DNA of 64,000 nt from the NCBI RefSeq assembly GCF_001659785.1, contig NZ_CP015961.1, positions 620,001 to 684,000 of the forward strand. The letters are read 5' to 3'. The DNA is from Dietzia timorensis. Its GTDB lineage: Bacteria > Actinomycetota > Actinomycetes > Mycobacteriales > Mycobacteriaceae. Below the pieces are notes generated by a model. It worked only from the letters and a program-made list of their open reading frames with translations, was not told the DNA's origin and ran no database searches. The position numbers and the translations under genes are program-made. Shown piece by piece: positions 1 to 8,438 of this stretch. How positions within the stretch are numbered: position 1 is the stretch's first letter; each line of letters opens with the position of its first letter.

Positions 1-187
1 CGGGCCATTCGTCGACCGGTGAGCCGGCGGACAGCGAATCGATCGAGCCCACCGAGCCCAAGTCGAACGAGCCGGTCTGTGCGGTCGCCGCGGGAGCGAG
101 GAGCGCCGAACCGGCGACCGCGAGAGCGGCGGCGCAGCCGCCGATGCGTGCGCGGCGAGAGAGAGCTCGGGTCTGGATGCGCGACAT
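1..187 (-). CDS. Secreted protein, N-terminal fragment (cut by window edge)
   Basis: This reading frame runs off the left edge of the window; only the first 62 codons are visible. It begins MSRIQTRALSRRARIGG, followed by an Ala-rich hydrophobic stretch (about residues 17-36) ending in APAATAQ, a textbook signal peptide with probable cleavage after an A-x-A motif. The mature start is Ser/Gly/Asp-rich and does not identify a family. The start is well supported: AAAGGA lies 6 nt upstream of the ATG at 185-187. The signal peptide shows export; the function cannot be judged from this fragment. A 21-bp palindrome lies 33-53 nt upstream and may control it. Confidence 0.7.
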   Translation of the reverse strand, partial: MSRIQTRALSRRARIGGCAAALAVAGSALLAPAATAQTGSFDLGSVGSIDSLSAGSPVDEWP

Positions 188-219
188 GAGATGTCCTTTC
201 CGTCGCAGGAGAGCCAACA

Positions 220-240
220 TGTATTGCATCGCGCAATACA
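220..240. promoter_or_regulatory. Perfect inverted repeat, operator-like
   Basis: The sequence is TGTATTGC, five spacer bases, then GCAATACA: a perfect 8-bp inverted repeat of 21 bp in all, in otherwise GC-rich DNA. It sits 33-53 nt upstream of the ATG of the minus-strand secreted protein, where it would overlap or flank a promoter. The arm length and total size fit a dimeric helix-turn-helix repressor such as the TetR family. The cognate regulator is not identified. Confidence 0.5.
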
Positions 241-264
241 ACTTCGTTGTTACCCCGGCCGGGG

Positions 265-1137
265 CTAGCAGCGCGAGAGTTCGCGGTCCATGGCATCGCG
301 TTCGGCCGCCGTCACCCACAAGCGGTATTCCTGCTTGACGACGATCTGGCGGGCCACGTATTCGCAGCGGTAGCCGACATTCGGTGGGAGCCAGGTGGCC
401 GCGTCGCCGTCTCCTTTTTGCGAATTGAGCGAGCCCTTGACTGCCTGGAGATTGAGGGGATCGTTGGCGAAATTGCGGCGCTCTTCCTCGCTGAGCTGCT
501 GCGCGCCCTTCTGCCAGGCGTCCGAGAGCGCGACCATATGGTCGATCTGCACGGCCTGCGAGGTGCCCTTACCGCGCTGGAATTCGATGAGTTCGGCGGA
601 GAAGGGATCGGCGAGGGTGCCGGTGAGTACGACGCAGTCGCGCGTGCCCTCTTTGAAGACGATATTGTCCAGGTCCCGCGCGAGGATGTCATTGCGGGTG
701 TCGCAGCCGTTGTGGCCGCCGGCAACCGTGACATCGTCGCTCCACGCCTGACCGAAGAGCTCGCGCTCGTAGCCTGTCTTCGGGGCGCGGCCCTTGACCT
801 CGAGCATCGGCAACCCGATGCGGGCGGCATTAACGAGGTCGGCAGGTGCCCCGGAGGGCTGCGCGTCGGCAGGCGGCGGGGGAGCGGGCGCCTCCTCCGG
901 TACCGGTGTCGGCTCGGGAGGAAGGGGCTCGGGCGCGGGCTCGTTCGGCTCGCCGGCGAAGGGATCGAAATCCGGGGAAGCGACTTCCATGTCCTCGCCC
1001 ACGGGAGGGGCGTCGAGATCGAGCTCCGCGCAGCCGGCTAACGCGACCGTGAGCAGCGAAGCCAAGGCGGCGCCGGCGCGTGCCCGGCGGGAGAGGCGTC
1101 CGGTGGACGGGGTAGGAGAAGGTCGTCGGTCGAGCAT
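265..1137 (-). CDS. HNH endonuclease family lipoprotein (DUF1524/GmrSD C-terminal type)
   Basis: The N-terminus has Arg residues, a hydrophobic core and a lipobox (LAGC), so the product should be an exported lipoprotein. An acidic Pro-rich linker (EPAPEPLPPEPTPVPEEAP) separates it from a C-terminal domain of about 170 residues. That domain has the features of secreted actinobacterial HNH nucleases: NGCDTRNDILARDL, the DHMVALSDAWQKGAQ motif with the probable catalytic His, and NDPLNLQAV with conserved Asn. These domains are presumed to be metal-dependent nucleases; the substrate is unknown. I chose the ATG at 1137 because an AGAG lies 9 nt upstream; a TTG at 1146 would also be in frame. The gene is transcribed away from glpD and towards the partial secreted protein. 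Confidence 0.8.
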   Translation of the reverse strand: MLDRRPSPTPSTGRLSRRARAGAALASLLTVALAGCAELDLDAPPVGEDMEVASPDFDPFAGEPNEPAPEPLPPEPTPVPEEAPAPPPPADAQPSGAPADLVNAARIGLPMLEVKGRAPKTGYERELFGQAWSDDVTVAGGHNGCDTRNDILARDLDNIVFKEGTRDCVVLTGTLADPFSAELIEFQRGKGTSQAVQIDHMVALSDAWQKGAQQLSEEERRNFANDPLNLQAVKGSLNSQKGDGDAATWLPPNVGYRCEYVARQIVVKQEYRLWVTAAERDAMDRELSRC

Positions 1138-1207
1138 GATTGGCAACTCTAGTAAGCGGCCCCGACACTCCGGTTCCGGCGATCAGTGTGTGGCCGCGAT
1201 CGAGTCC

Positions 1208-2800
1208 CTACTTGGGTTCGATGCCCGCGAGGATGAGCAGCTCGTTCGCGGCCGGCTCGGCGGCGGCGCGATCATCTGGGATGAGGCCGAGGCGGAAGCG
1301 GCGGTCGAGCAGATCGGCCACCGTTGCGACGCCCTCGCTGCGGATGGCGAACTCGAACTCGGCGCGCGTGATGTCGATACCCTCGGCGACGTTGTCCAGT
1401 GGCCGGTCGCAGGTCGCGGAGCGAACCACCGTGGGGGTCTCGCGGCCGAAGCGGCGCACCATCGACGCCGGGTAGCCGATGAGGTCGGCGCCGCTGACCT
1501 TGGCGAACGCCGGATTACCGGGAGCGCCCACGAGCGGTAGGTTCTTGGTCGCGCATTCGTGGAAGCGGCCGGGGCCGCCGCCGATCCGCTCGATGACCTT
1601 GTCCACGGTTTCCTCGGCCATGAGCCGATATTCGGTGAGCTTCCCGCCGGTCACGGTGATGAGCCCGTTTTCGGAAGTGAGGATCGCGTGGTCGCGGGAG
1701 AGGTCGGAGGTGTCGTCGCCGTCTCCCTCCATGGAGATCAGCGGCCGGAGTCCGGCATAAGCACCGGCGACGTCATCCATTGTGAGTTTTGTGCCGAGCC
1801 CGCGGTTGACGACATCGAGCACCCACTGGACATCGTCCTCGGGCGCGTCGGGCACATCCGGGATCTCGCCCGGCTGGTCGACGTCGGTGAGACCGATGAA
1901 GCAGCGGCCCAGCTCCTGCGGAAGAACGAAGCAATAACGGCTGGTCGAGCCGGGTACGGGCACCGTGAGTGCGCCTTCGGGATTGCCGAGCTTCTCCGAG
2001 CGCACGACGACGTGGGTGCCGCGGGAGGGTCGCACGCGAATGTCGGACTGGAGCTCCCCGGCCCACACCCCGGTCGCGTTGACGACGGCGCGCGCCGCCA
2101 CGGTGACCGGCTCGGCGCCCGGGTCCAGTTCGTCGCGCAACTCGACGGACTCGCCCGTCGCGGCGCTCGCCCGCGCATAGGTGAGCACGGTGGCGCCGTA
2201 GCCGGCGGCGGTGCGTGCGAGGGCGGTGACGAGCCGGGCATCGTCGACGAGTTGGCCGTCGACGTTGAGCAAACCGCCGCGCAGGCCCTTCGTCTCGACC
2301 GTCGGGCACAGCCGCTGCACCTCCGCCGGGCGCAGGAAGCGCGGACGCGGGAGCGTCTCCGAGCTGGTGCCCGAGGCGCGGCGCAGCATGTCGCCGGCGA
2401 GGAAACCGAGCCCCGGGAGCGTGCGCTGCGCGAGGCTCAGCGAATCGAGGAGCGGCACGACCTGGCTCAGCGCCCGGGTGAGGTGCGGCGCGGTACGTTC
2501 CATGAGAATCCCGCGCTCGGCGGCGCTGCGCAGCGCGACCCCCGCGTGACCCGTGCTGAGGTAGCGGAGTCCGCCGTGTGCGAGCTTCGACGACCACCGT
2601 GAGGTCCCGAAGGCGAGGTCGTGCGCCTCGACGAGGAGCACCGACATGCCGCGGGACGCCGCGTCGAGCGCGGTGCCTGCGCCCGTGACCCCGCCGCCGA
2701 TGACGACGAGATCCCATGTCGTCGGTGATTCGCGCAGCTCGGAGAAGTTGGAAAGACGCCGGGCGGCCGACAGCTGGGAGGCGGGGGATGAGAATTCCAT
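1208..2800 (-). CDS. glpD: Glycerol-3-phosphate dehydrogenase (FAD-dependent)
   Basis: This is a 530-residue protein of the GlpD family, which oxidises sn-glycerol-3-phosphate to dihydroxyacetone phosphate at the membrane and passes electrons to quinone. The N-terminal dinucleotide fold is clear: WDLVVIGGGVTGAGTAL followed by an acidic end of the second strand (LLVEAHD). The family signatures GTSRWSSKLAHGGLRYL and the C-terminal helical domain (FEFAIRSEGVATVADLLDRRFRLGL) are present. Length is slightly below the usual 550-580. No good Shine-Dalgarno precedes the ATG, but a TAGGAT hexamer lies six bases upstream, which fits leaderless transcription. It is read divergently from the membrane protein at 2966. 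Glycerol from lipid breakdown would feed it. Confidence 0.93.
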   Translation of the reverse strand: MEFSSPASQLSAARRLSNFSELRESPTTWDLVVIGGGVTGAGTALDAASRGMSVLLVEAHDLAFGTSRWSSKLAHGGLRYLSTGHAGVALRSAAERGILMERTAPHLTRALSQVVPLLDSLSLAQRTLPGLGFLAGDMLRRASGTSSETLPRPRFLRPAEVQRLCPTVETKGLRGGLLNVDGQLVDDARLVTALARTAAGYGATVLTYARASAATGESVELRDELDPGAEPVTVAARAVVNATGVWAGELQSDIRVRPSRGTHVVVRSEKLGNPEGALTVPVPGSTSRYCFVLPQELGRCFIGLTDVDQPGEIPDVPDAPEDDVQWVLDVVNRGLGTKLTMDDVAGAYAGLRPLISMEGDGDDTSDLSRDHAILTSENGLITVTGGKLTEYRLMAEETVDKVIERIGGGPGRFHECATKNLPLVGAPGNPAFAKVSGADLIGYPASMVRRFGRETPTVVRSATCDRPLDNVAEGIDITRAEFEFAIRSEGVATVADLLDRRFRLGLIPDDRAAAEPAANELLILAGIEPK

Positions 2801-2806
2801 GGCAAA

Positions 2807-2825
2807 ATCCTACGCAGTAGTAGGA
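2807..2825 (-). promoter_or_regulatory. glpD -10-like element within an inverted repeat
   Basis: On the minus strand TAGGAT (2812-2807) ends six bases before the glpD start codon, as for a leaderless mRNA. It is overlapped by the inverted repeat TCCTAC-N6-GTAGGA (2808-2825). A protein bound there would block the promoter. The inference rests on spacing and symmetry only. Confidence 0.4.
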
Positions 2826-2965
2826 ACAGGGGAGTAGCGCGTATTCGCGTCGGCGCCCGGGACATGGTTGCCTATGCACTCAGGGCGCGCAGCCGTTGCC
2901 GTCGATCGCCCCGGTAACGTCGGCGCGAAGCCCGATGCGCACGCCCCCGCCGATCCGCCCCGCGA

Positions 2966-4816
2966 ATGGAGCCCGCCATAACTTCCGCACCCACCCCTCC
3001 CGCCGCCCGCACCCGCCGCCTGCCCGGGACGGCCCTCGGCGCCTGCGTGGCCGTCGCGGTCGCTGCGTGGGTGGTGCGCTGCGTAGTGACGGCGGTCGGC
3101 TGGTTCTATTGGGACGATCTTTCGCTCTACGCCACGACCAAGACCGAATCGAATCCGTTCGCGCTGCTGCTGCGCGTGCACGACGGGCACGTGATGCCCG
3201 GCGCGTGGATCATCGAATGGCTGCTTGCGCACGCGGCGCCGCTGAACTGGGCCGCGGCCGTGGCCGTGGTGGCGTTGTTGCACGCGGTCGCGCTGGCCGC
3301 CGTCGGTCGGGCGCTGTGGATCCTCGCCGCGCTGCGCGGTGCATCGGTGAGCGCGGCGGCCGTCGCCGTTCCGCTCGCGCTCTACGGCTTCGCCCCACTC
3401 GTTCTGCCGGCCGGCACCTGGGTCGCGGCCTCTCTCAACGCTCTTCCGCTGCACGCGGCGCTGGCGCTCGGCGTCGCTCACATCGTCCGCGCCGTCTACG
3501 GCAACGCCGCCCACCCGGGGCGGGACGCTGCGGTCGCCGCCGTAGCCGTGGTTGCCGGCGGCTGCTTTACCGAGCGCGCCTTGTTCATCGTGCCCGCAGG
3601 GGTGCTCGTGCTTTTGGCGATGATGTTCGCCGGACGCGGGGCCGATAAGCCGGGAGCATGGGTGCGCGCGCTGGTGCCTCCGATTATCGCCACCGGGATC
3701 GGCGTGATCGTCTACTTCGTCGCTACGAGCGGCCAAGACCTGACGCCGCCGAACGAACCGTCCCTGCCCGGGGTCGGCGAGGCGCTCAAGAGCACCTACG
3801 TTGACGTCGTGCTGCCGGCGCTGGCCGGCGGCCCGTGGCAGTGGGACCGGTGGCACCCGGGCCCGCCGTTCGCGGACCCCTCGGCCCTTGCGATCGCCGC
3901 GGGCGTCGCCGTTGCCGCCGCGGTGCTCGCGTTCACCTATCTACGGAAGGGCGCTGGGGCGTGGCTGTGGATGCCCGTCGCCGCGTACCCGATCGCGCCG
4001 GCGCTCGCGCTGGCCTTCGCTCGCTCGGGCCCGGAAACCGCCGCGGTCGTCGCGAACACGATGCGCCATGTTTCCGAGCTCTCCGTGCTCATCGCGTTGT
4101 GCGCGACGCTCATCGCGACTTTCCCCGGGAAGCGCAGCGCGACCGGTGCCGACGTGGCCCGCGCTCCCGCGTGGCGAGTCGGCGCGGCGGTGGCTGCGGT
4201 CCTGCTGATCGCCTCGTCCGCCGTCACACATGTGTCGTATGCGCGGTCCTGGAGCGAGCAGCCCTCGCGGGACTACTTCGCGGGACTGCGCGATACCGCC
4301 GCCGAGCGAGGGGAGGGAAATCCGCTCCCCGACCAGGCAGTGGCGCTCGATGTGTTGCTTCCGGTGGTCGCGCCGAACCACATGCTCTCCCGGCTCGTCG
4401 ACGGTGTACCCGGGTACCCGGAGATCCGAAACTGGGCGACCGACCCCGTGCTCCTCGGCGATGACGGGCGCCCGCGCGAGACCGAGATGCTCGAGCTGCG
4501 TCACATAGCGCAGGGGCCAGAAGAGGGCTGCGGGACGCGGATCCCCGCGGGATCCGGTCCGGCGCAGATCCCGCTCGACGGCCCGCTCATCGAGCGCGAA
4601 TGGGTCGTCCAGCTCAACTACTTCACCTCCGCCGAAGGCACCGTCGATCTCTCACTCGGTAGCGGGGAGGCCGAAACGGTGCCCGTCACGGCGGGGCTCG
4701 GGCAGGTGACCGTACTCATCACCGGCGACGGGGAATCGCTCGGGGTCGCACCAAGCGCGGAGGTTGGCGACATGTGCGTCGCCTCGGGACCGATCGGCGG
4801 ACTTCTCCCGAAGTGA
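2966..4816 (+). CDS. Polytopic membrane protein, glycosyltransferase-like, unassigned
   Basis: The 616-residue protein has an N-terminal transmembrane helix (about 25-48), about nine further hydrophobic segments up to residue ~420, and a C-terminal non-membrane part of roughly 190 residues that should face outside. After the first helix comes GWFYWDDLSLYATT, an acidic pair in the first external loop. That is where GT-C glycosyltransferases using polyprenyl-phosphate sugars carry their catalytic Asp. The C-terminal part includes two Cys (EEGCGTR, DMCVAS) that could form a disulphide. The overall plan suggests an envelope polysaccharide enzyme, but I do not recognise a named family. The next gene is another large membrane protein on the same strand. 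Confidence 0.7.
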   Translation: MEPAITSAPTPPAARTRRLPGTALGACVAVAVAAWVVRCVVTAVGWFYWDDLSLYATTKTESNPFALLLRVHDGHVMPGAWIIEWLLAHAAPLNWAAAVAVVALLHAVALAAVGRALWILAALRGASVSAAAVAVPLALYGFAPLVLPAGTWVAASLNALPLHAALALGVAHIVRAVYGNAAHPGRDAAVAAVAVVAGGCFTERALFIVPAGVLVLLAMMFAGRGADKPGAWVRALVPPIIATGIGVIVYFVATSGQDLTPPNEPSLPGVGEALKSTYVDVVLPALAGGPWQWDRWHPGPPFADPSALAIAAGVAVAAAVLAFTYLRKGAGAWLWMPVAAYPIAPALALAFARSGPETAAVVANTMRHVSELSVLIALCATLIATFPGKRSATGADVARAPAWRVGAAVAAVLLIASSAVTHVSYARSWSEQPSRDYFAGLRDTAAERGEGNPLPDQAVALDVLLPVVAPNHMLSRLVDGVPGYPEIRNWATDPVLLGDDGRPRETEMLELRHIAQGPEEGCGTRIPAGSGPAQIPLDGPLIEREWVVQLNYFTSAEGTVDLSLGSGEAETVPVTAGLGQVTVLITGDGESLGVAPSAEVGDMCVASGPIGGLLPK

Positions 4817-4989
4817 CCGGCGGCGCGGTAACGTCCGGTGCGGTGAGGGGAATTTAACCCGGGCAGCATTCCGGCACACCGCAGGCCGAGCGCCGCAGCG
4901 CGCGGGCCAAGAGCGATAATGGTGGGAGTGTCTAGACGCCCTGTGGCGTTGCCGGGCGAGAAGAAAGGGGCAAGCCGATCGTAATTGCA

Positions 4990-7365
4990 GTGATGCTCAC
5001 GCTCACGGCGTTGATCGTCGTCCCGGGCTTCGTGATCTGCCTGCTCGGCGGGGTGCGCGTCGGTTATGCGCTGGTCGCCGCGATTCCCGTGTCCTACGGC
5101 GTCGTCTCGATCTCCTGCTTCGTGCTCGGGATGATGGAGATTCGTTGGAACCTGCTCACCTACGCCATCTCCGCGCTGATCGCGGCCGTGGTGGTGTGGC
5201 TTGTCGGGTCGATCGTGCGCGGGCCCCTGCGCCTCGGCCGCGGCCGCCGGTTCGGACTGTTCCGCGGGGCCGGGCGCCGGCGCAGGCGGCATGCCCGGGA
5301 GGAGGGCGTACTCGCCGAGGACGAGCTGTCGCCGCGCCGCAAGGATCCGCGCTCCGCGGTGTCCGATCATCCGGACTACGTGACCGGGTGGCGCTCGTGG
5401 ATCTGGAAACTCGCGCCGTTCCTCGCGGTCGTCGTGTCCGCGTGGCTCATCGCGACGCTCGTGCTCAACCAGCTCGTCCACACCACGGGCGGGCTGTCCA
5501 ACGTGTTCCAGGGCTGGGACGCGCACTGGCACGCGAACTACCTGCGCTTTATCGCCGAGACAGGGATCGCCTCGCCAGAGGACGCCGGGCTGCTGCACAA
5601 CCAGGAGTCCCACACTCCGATGTACTATCCGAGCGCCTGGCATGCGATTGCCGCGCTCGTCTACAACCTCACCGGTGCGAACGTCGTAGAGACGTACAAC
5701 CTCGTCCAGATCGGCGCCGCCGCGATCGCGTTCCCGCTCGGCGTCGCCTCCTTCACGTGGGTGATGTGCGCGCGCCGCATGGGGCGCATGCTCGCCTCGA
5801 CGGCGGCCACCGCAGCGGCGCTGATGACCCCGCTGTTCCCGGGCCTTCCGTTCGTCGAGATGCGCGTCGCCGCGACACCCAGCGCGCTGTCCGCAGGCCT
5901 CGTCGGCGCGGTCGTGCTCATCATCATCGCCTCGACGAGACGCCCCGCGTGGTGCCTGCCCGCGGGTCTCGCACTCATCGGCGTCGGCGGGCTGCACCCT
6001 TCGGGCTTGGTGACGGCGGCGCTCATCGTCATCTTCTGGTGGCTCTTCGAAGCGTTGTGGCGACCGACCCGTGGCCGCTTCAGGGATCTGCTCTCGCTCG
6101 CGACGGTGGCGATACTCGGCATGCTCGTGCTCATTCCGCAGTTCCTGTCGATCTCGGCAAACGCGGAGGACATTTCGTCGTTCTCGTTCACCACCGGCGG
6201 CTCGCGCTGGATGACCTGGGTCGACTCGATCTCGCTGCAGGTGCGCCACGTCCGCGATTTCGGCGTGCGCTGGGTGGTACTCGCCATCGCGCTCCTCGGG
6301 CTCTTGGTGCTTATCCGCCGCGGCATCGTGTGGGCGCTCGCGCTGTGGGCGTTCTTCATCGTCGTGTGCGTCAACGCGATGCAGCCGATCGGCAACGTCG
6401 TCGGCGACGCGTTCCACCTCATCGGCAGCGTCTACTACAACGATCCGCGCCGCGTGGGCGTCGTGCTCGCCGTGATCGTCGCCGCGTGCGCCGGGCTCGG
6501 CATCGCCTCGTTCGCCCACTGGGTCGTATCCCAAATGGGAAAGCTCGTCGATCCGATCACCGATCCGTATGGCCGGGGCGCCGGTTCGATGAGGTACGCG
6601 GTGCTCATCGTCGTGGTCATCGGAACGACGGTGTGGTCGGCGCAATCCGCGCCGCTCTTCGCCGAGCGGGCGGCTACGGAGCAGCGATATGGCAAGCTCG
6701 TCGACACCCACGATCTGCGGGCGTTCGATTGGCTTGCCACGCAGCCGAAGGCGTACGACGGGACGATCCTCACCAACGCCAACGAGGGCAGCGGCTGGAT
6801 GTACGCGACCAACGGGCTGCCGTCGATCTCCCGGCACTACCTCGACCCGCCGTTCACCGAGACCGGCACGAACCAGCTGCTCGACACCATCGATCTCGCG
6901 GGCCGGCTCAAGTGGACCGACGATGCGATCGACCGGCTGGACGTCAACTATGTGTACGTGAGCCCGCCGCCGCACTGGGGGTACCAGCCGTTCAACAAGG
7001 CGATGCTCGCCGCGTTCACCGCGCCCGGACTGCAGATGATCTACGCCGACCGGCAAATCCGGATCTACGCGGTCCGCGCCCACTTCTCACAGCAAGAGCT
7101 CGACCGGATGGTTGCCGATTCCCCGCACCCGCCGGGTATCGCGCAGGAATACACGCGAGAAACCGAACAGTCGCCGAGCGATGCGCCCGTGCCGAGTAGC
7201 GGGTCGGCGCCGAGCCCTGCGCAGCCGCCCGGCGGCGCTTCGACCCCGAGCGGCGCTCCGGCGACCAGTGGTGCGCCGGAGCCGAACGGTACACAGTCGA
7301 GCGGTAGTGCACCGGAGCCAAGTGGTGGGGGCGCGTCGCCGATGCCGCAATGGGCTGGGAACTAG
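4990..7365 (+). CDS. DUF6541-like polytopic membrane protein
   Basis: The 791-residue protein resembles the large mycobacterial-type DUF6541 membrane proteins, probable envelope glycan enzymes of unknown activity. Two or three hydrophobic segments precede a basic cytoplasmic loop (about 80-125). About eight more follow, with a long loop containing NVFQGWDAHWHANYLRF, whose WDAHWH resembles the first-loop acidic motif of GT-C enzymes. The last ~75 residues are low-complexity Pro/Ser/Gly/Ala. The start is uncertain: GTG 4990 and ATG 4993 are the first usual codons, but the strong AGAAAGGGG (4962-4970) is about 20 nt away from them and 7 nt from an in-frame ATC at 4978. A GATAAT hexamer at 4915-4920 may be the -10 element. 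Confidence 0.75.
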   Translation: MMLTLTALIVVPGFVICLLGGVRVGYALVAAIPVSYGVVSISCFVLGMMEIRWNLLTYAISALIAAVVVWLVGSIVRGPLRLGRGRRFGLFRGAGRRRRRHAREEGVLAEDELSPRRKDPRSAVSDHPDYVTGWRSWIWKLAPFLAVVVSAWLIATLVLNQLVHTTGGLSNVFQGWDAHWHANYLRFIAETGIASPEDAGLLHNQESHTPMYYPSAWHAIAALVYNLTGANVVETYNLVQIGAAAIAFPLGVASFTWVMCARRMGRMLASTAATAAALMTPLFPGLPFVEMRVAATPSALSAGLVGAVVLIIIASTRRPAWCLPAGLALIGVGGLHPSGLVTAALIVIFWWLFEALWRPTRGRFRDLLSLATVAILGMLVLIPQFLSISANAEDISSFSFTTGGSRWMTWVDSISLQVRHVRDFGVRWVVLAIALLGLLVLIRRGIVWALALWAFFIVVCVNAMQPIGNVVGDAFHLIGSVYYNDPRRVGVVLAVIVAACAGLGIASFAHWVVSQMGKLVDPITDPYGRGAGSMRYAVLIVVVIGTTVWSAQSAPLFAERAATEQRYGKLVDTHDLRAFDWLATQPKAYDGTILTNANEGSGWMYATNGLPSISRHYLDPPFTETGTNQLLDTIDLAGRLKWTDDAIDRLDVNYVYVSPPPHWGYQPFNKAMLAAFTAPGLQMIYADRQIRIYAVRAHFSQQELDRMVADSPHPPGIAQEYTRETEQSPSDAPVPSSGSAPSPAQPPGGASTPSGAPATSGAPEPNGTQSSGSAPEPSGGGASPMPQWAGN

Positions 7366-7468
7366 ACGACGCGTGGGCGCCTTGAGAGCCCGGGACCCAG
7401 TCCGCCTGAGTCACACATCATTCGGACCGATCGCCCGGGTGAGGGTGCGCACTGTGAAGGCACAGGCC

Positions 7469-7474
7469 TAAACT
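7469..7474 (+). promoter_or_regulatory. -10-like element of a leaderless transcript
   Basis: TAAACT ends seven bases before the GTG start of the cation exporter, and no Shine-Dalgarno lies between. This is the usual geometry of leaderless actinobacterial genes. No clear -35 element was seen. Confidence 0.4.
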
Positions 7475-7481
7475 CCCCGAC

Positions 7482-8372
7482 GTGTCGACTCTGAAGAAGT
7501 TCGCGTGGCTCTCGGTTGCCGCATCGGTGGTGACCATCGTGCTGAAGGCGGGCGCGTGGTGGCTCACCGGATCGGTGGGGCTGCTGTCCGATGCGGCCGA
7601 ATCACTGGTCAACCTCGTTGCCTCGATCGTCGCGCTGATCGCGATAACGATCGCCGAACGCCCGGCCGACGACGATCACCAATTCGGGCACTCCAAAGCC
7701 GAGTACTTTTCCGCGGGCGTAGAGGGCGCGATGATTTTCGTCGCCGCGGGCTCGATCATCGTTCTCGCGGTCGAGCGATTACTCAATCCACTGGAACTCG
7801 AGCAACTCGGCATCGGTCTGCTCGTCTCCATTATCGCGTCGGTCATCAACGGCATCGTGGGCACGATGCTCATCCGCGCCGGACGGAAAAATCGCTCGGT
7901 GACGCTCACGGCCGACGGGAAACACCTGCTCACCGACGTCATAACCTCTATCGGTGTGGTGGTCGGAGTCGGTCTCGTCTGGCTTACCGGGTGGTCGGCT
8001 CTCGACCCGATCGTCGCCATCGGTGTGGGAATCAACATTTTGTTCGTCGGCGGCGGGCTGGTCCGGGAATCGGCGATGGGACTGATGGACGCCACCTTGT
8101 CGGATGAGGACAACGAGGCGATCGAGGCAGTGCTCGACAGTTATCGCCGCTCGGGAGAGGTCGACTTCCACGAGCTCCGCACCCGAGAATCGGGCGTGCG
8201 TCGATTCGTCGAATTCCACGTCCTCGTCCCCGGCTCGTGGAGCGTCGAACGCGCACACGATCTCGTCGAGAAGGTCGAGTCCGAGATACGGGACAGGCTC
8301 CCCGACTCACACATCGCCTCGCACATAGAACCGATCGAGGACGATCGCGCCTACAACGACGTGCACCTCTAG
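7482..8372 (+). CDS. Cation diffusion facilitator (metal exporter)
   Basis: This 296-residue protein has the CDF layout: six membrane helices in the first ~205 residues and a cytoplasmic metal-sensing domain after that (LMDATLSDEDNEAIEAVL through HIASHIEP). Family signatures are LLSDAAESLVN in helix 2, PADDDHQFGHSKAEYF in the following loop, and KHLLTDV in helix 5, which supplies the His and Asp of the transport site. By manual alignment with E. coli YiiP the two helix-2 Asp ligands read Glu and Asn here, so zinc preference should not be assumed; iron or manganese are possible. CDF proteins exchange divalent metal for protons. The start is GTG without a ribosome binding site. Confidence 0.9.
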   Translation: MSTLKKFAWLSVAASVVTIVLKAGAWWLTGSVGLLSDAAESLVNLVASIVALIAITIAERPADDDHQFGHSKAEYFSAGVEGAMIFVAAGSIIVLAVERLLNPLELEQLGIGLLVSIIASVINGIVGTMLIRAGRKNRSVTLTADGKHLLTDVITSIGVVVGVGLVWLTGWSALDPIVAIGVGINILFVGGGLVRESAMGLMDATLSDEDNEAIEAVLDSYRRSGEVDFHELRTRESGVRRFVEFHVLVPGSWSVERAHDLVEKVESEIRDRLPDSHIASHIEPIEDDRAYNDVHL

Positions 8373-8438
8373 TCGGCGTGTGCCGATCCCACGGGTCGGC
8401 CCTGGAGGCCGGGCGACCGGGCAGCAGGCCCCGGGCCG

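Noticed and set aside
4618-7083. 821-codon open frame on the minus strand
   Set aside because: It lies opposite two membrane-protein genes whose translations have clear helices; its own translation is Arg/Asp/Glu/His-rich without any fold signature. This is typical of the complementary frame in high-GC DNA.
8373-8438. Short inverted repeats between the CDF exporter and the next convergent gene
   Set aside because: Only about five paired bases and no T-tract, so not strong enough to call a terminator.
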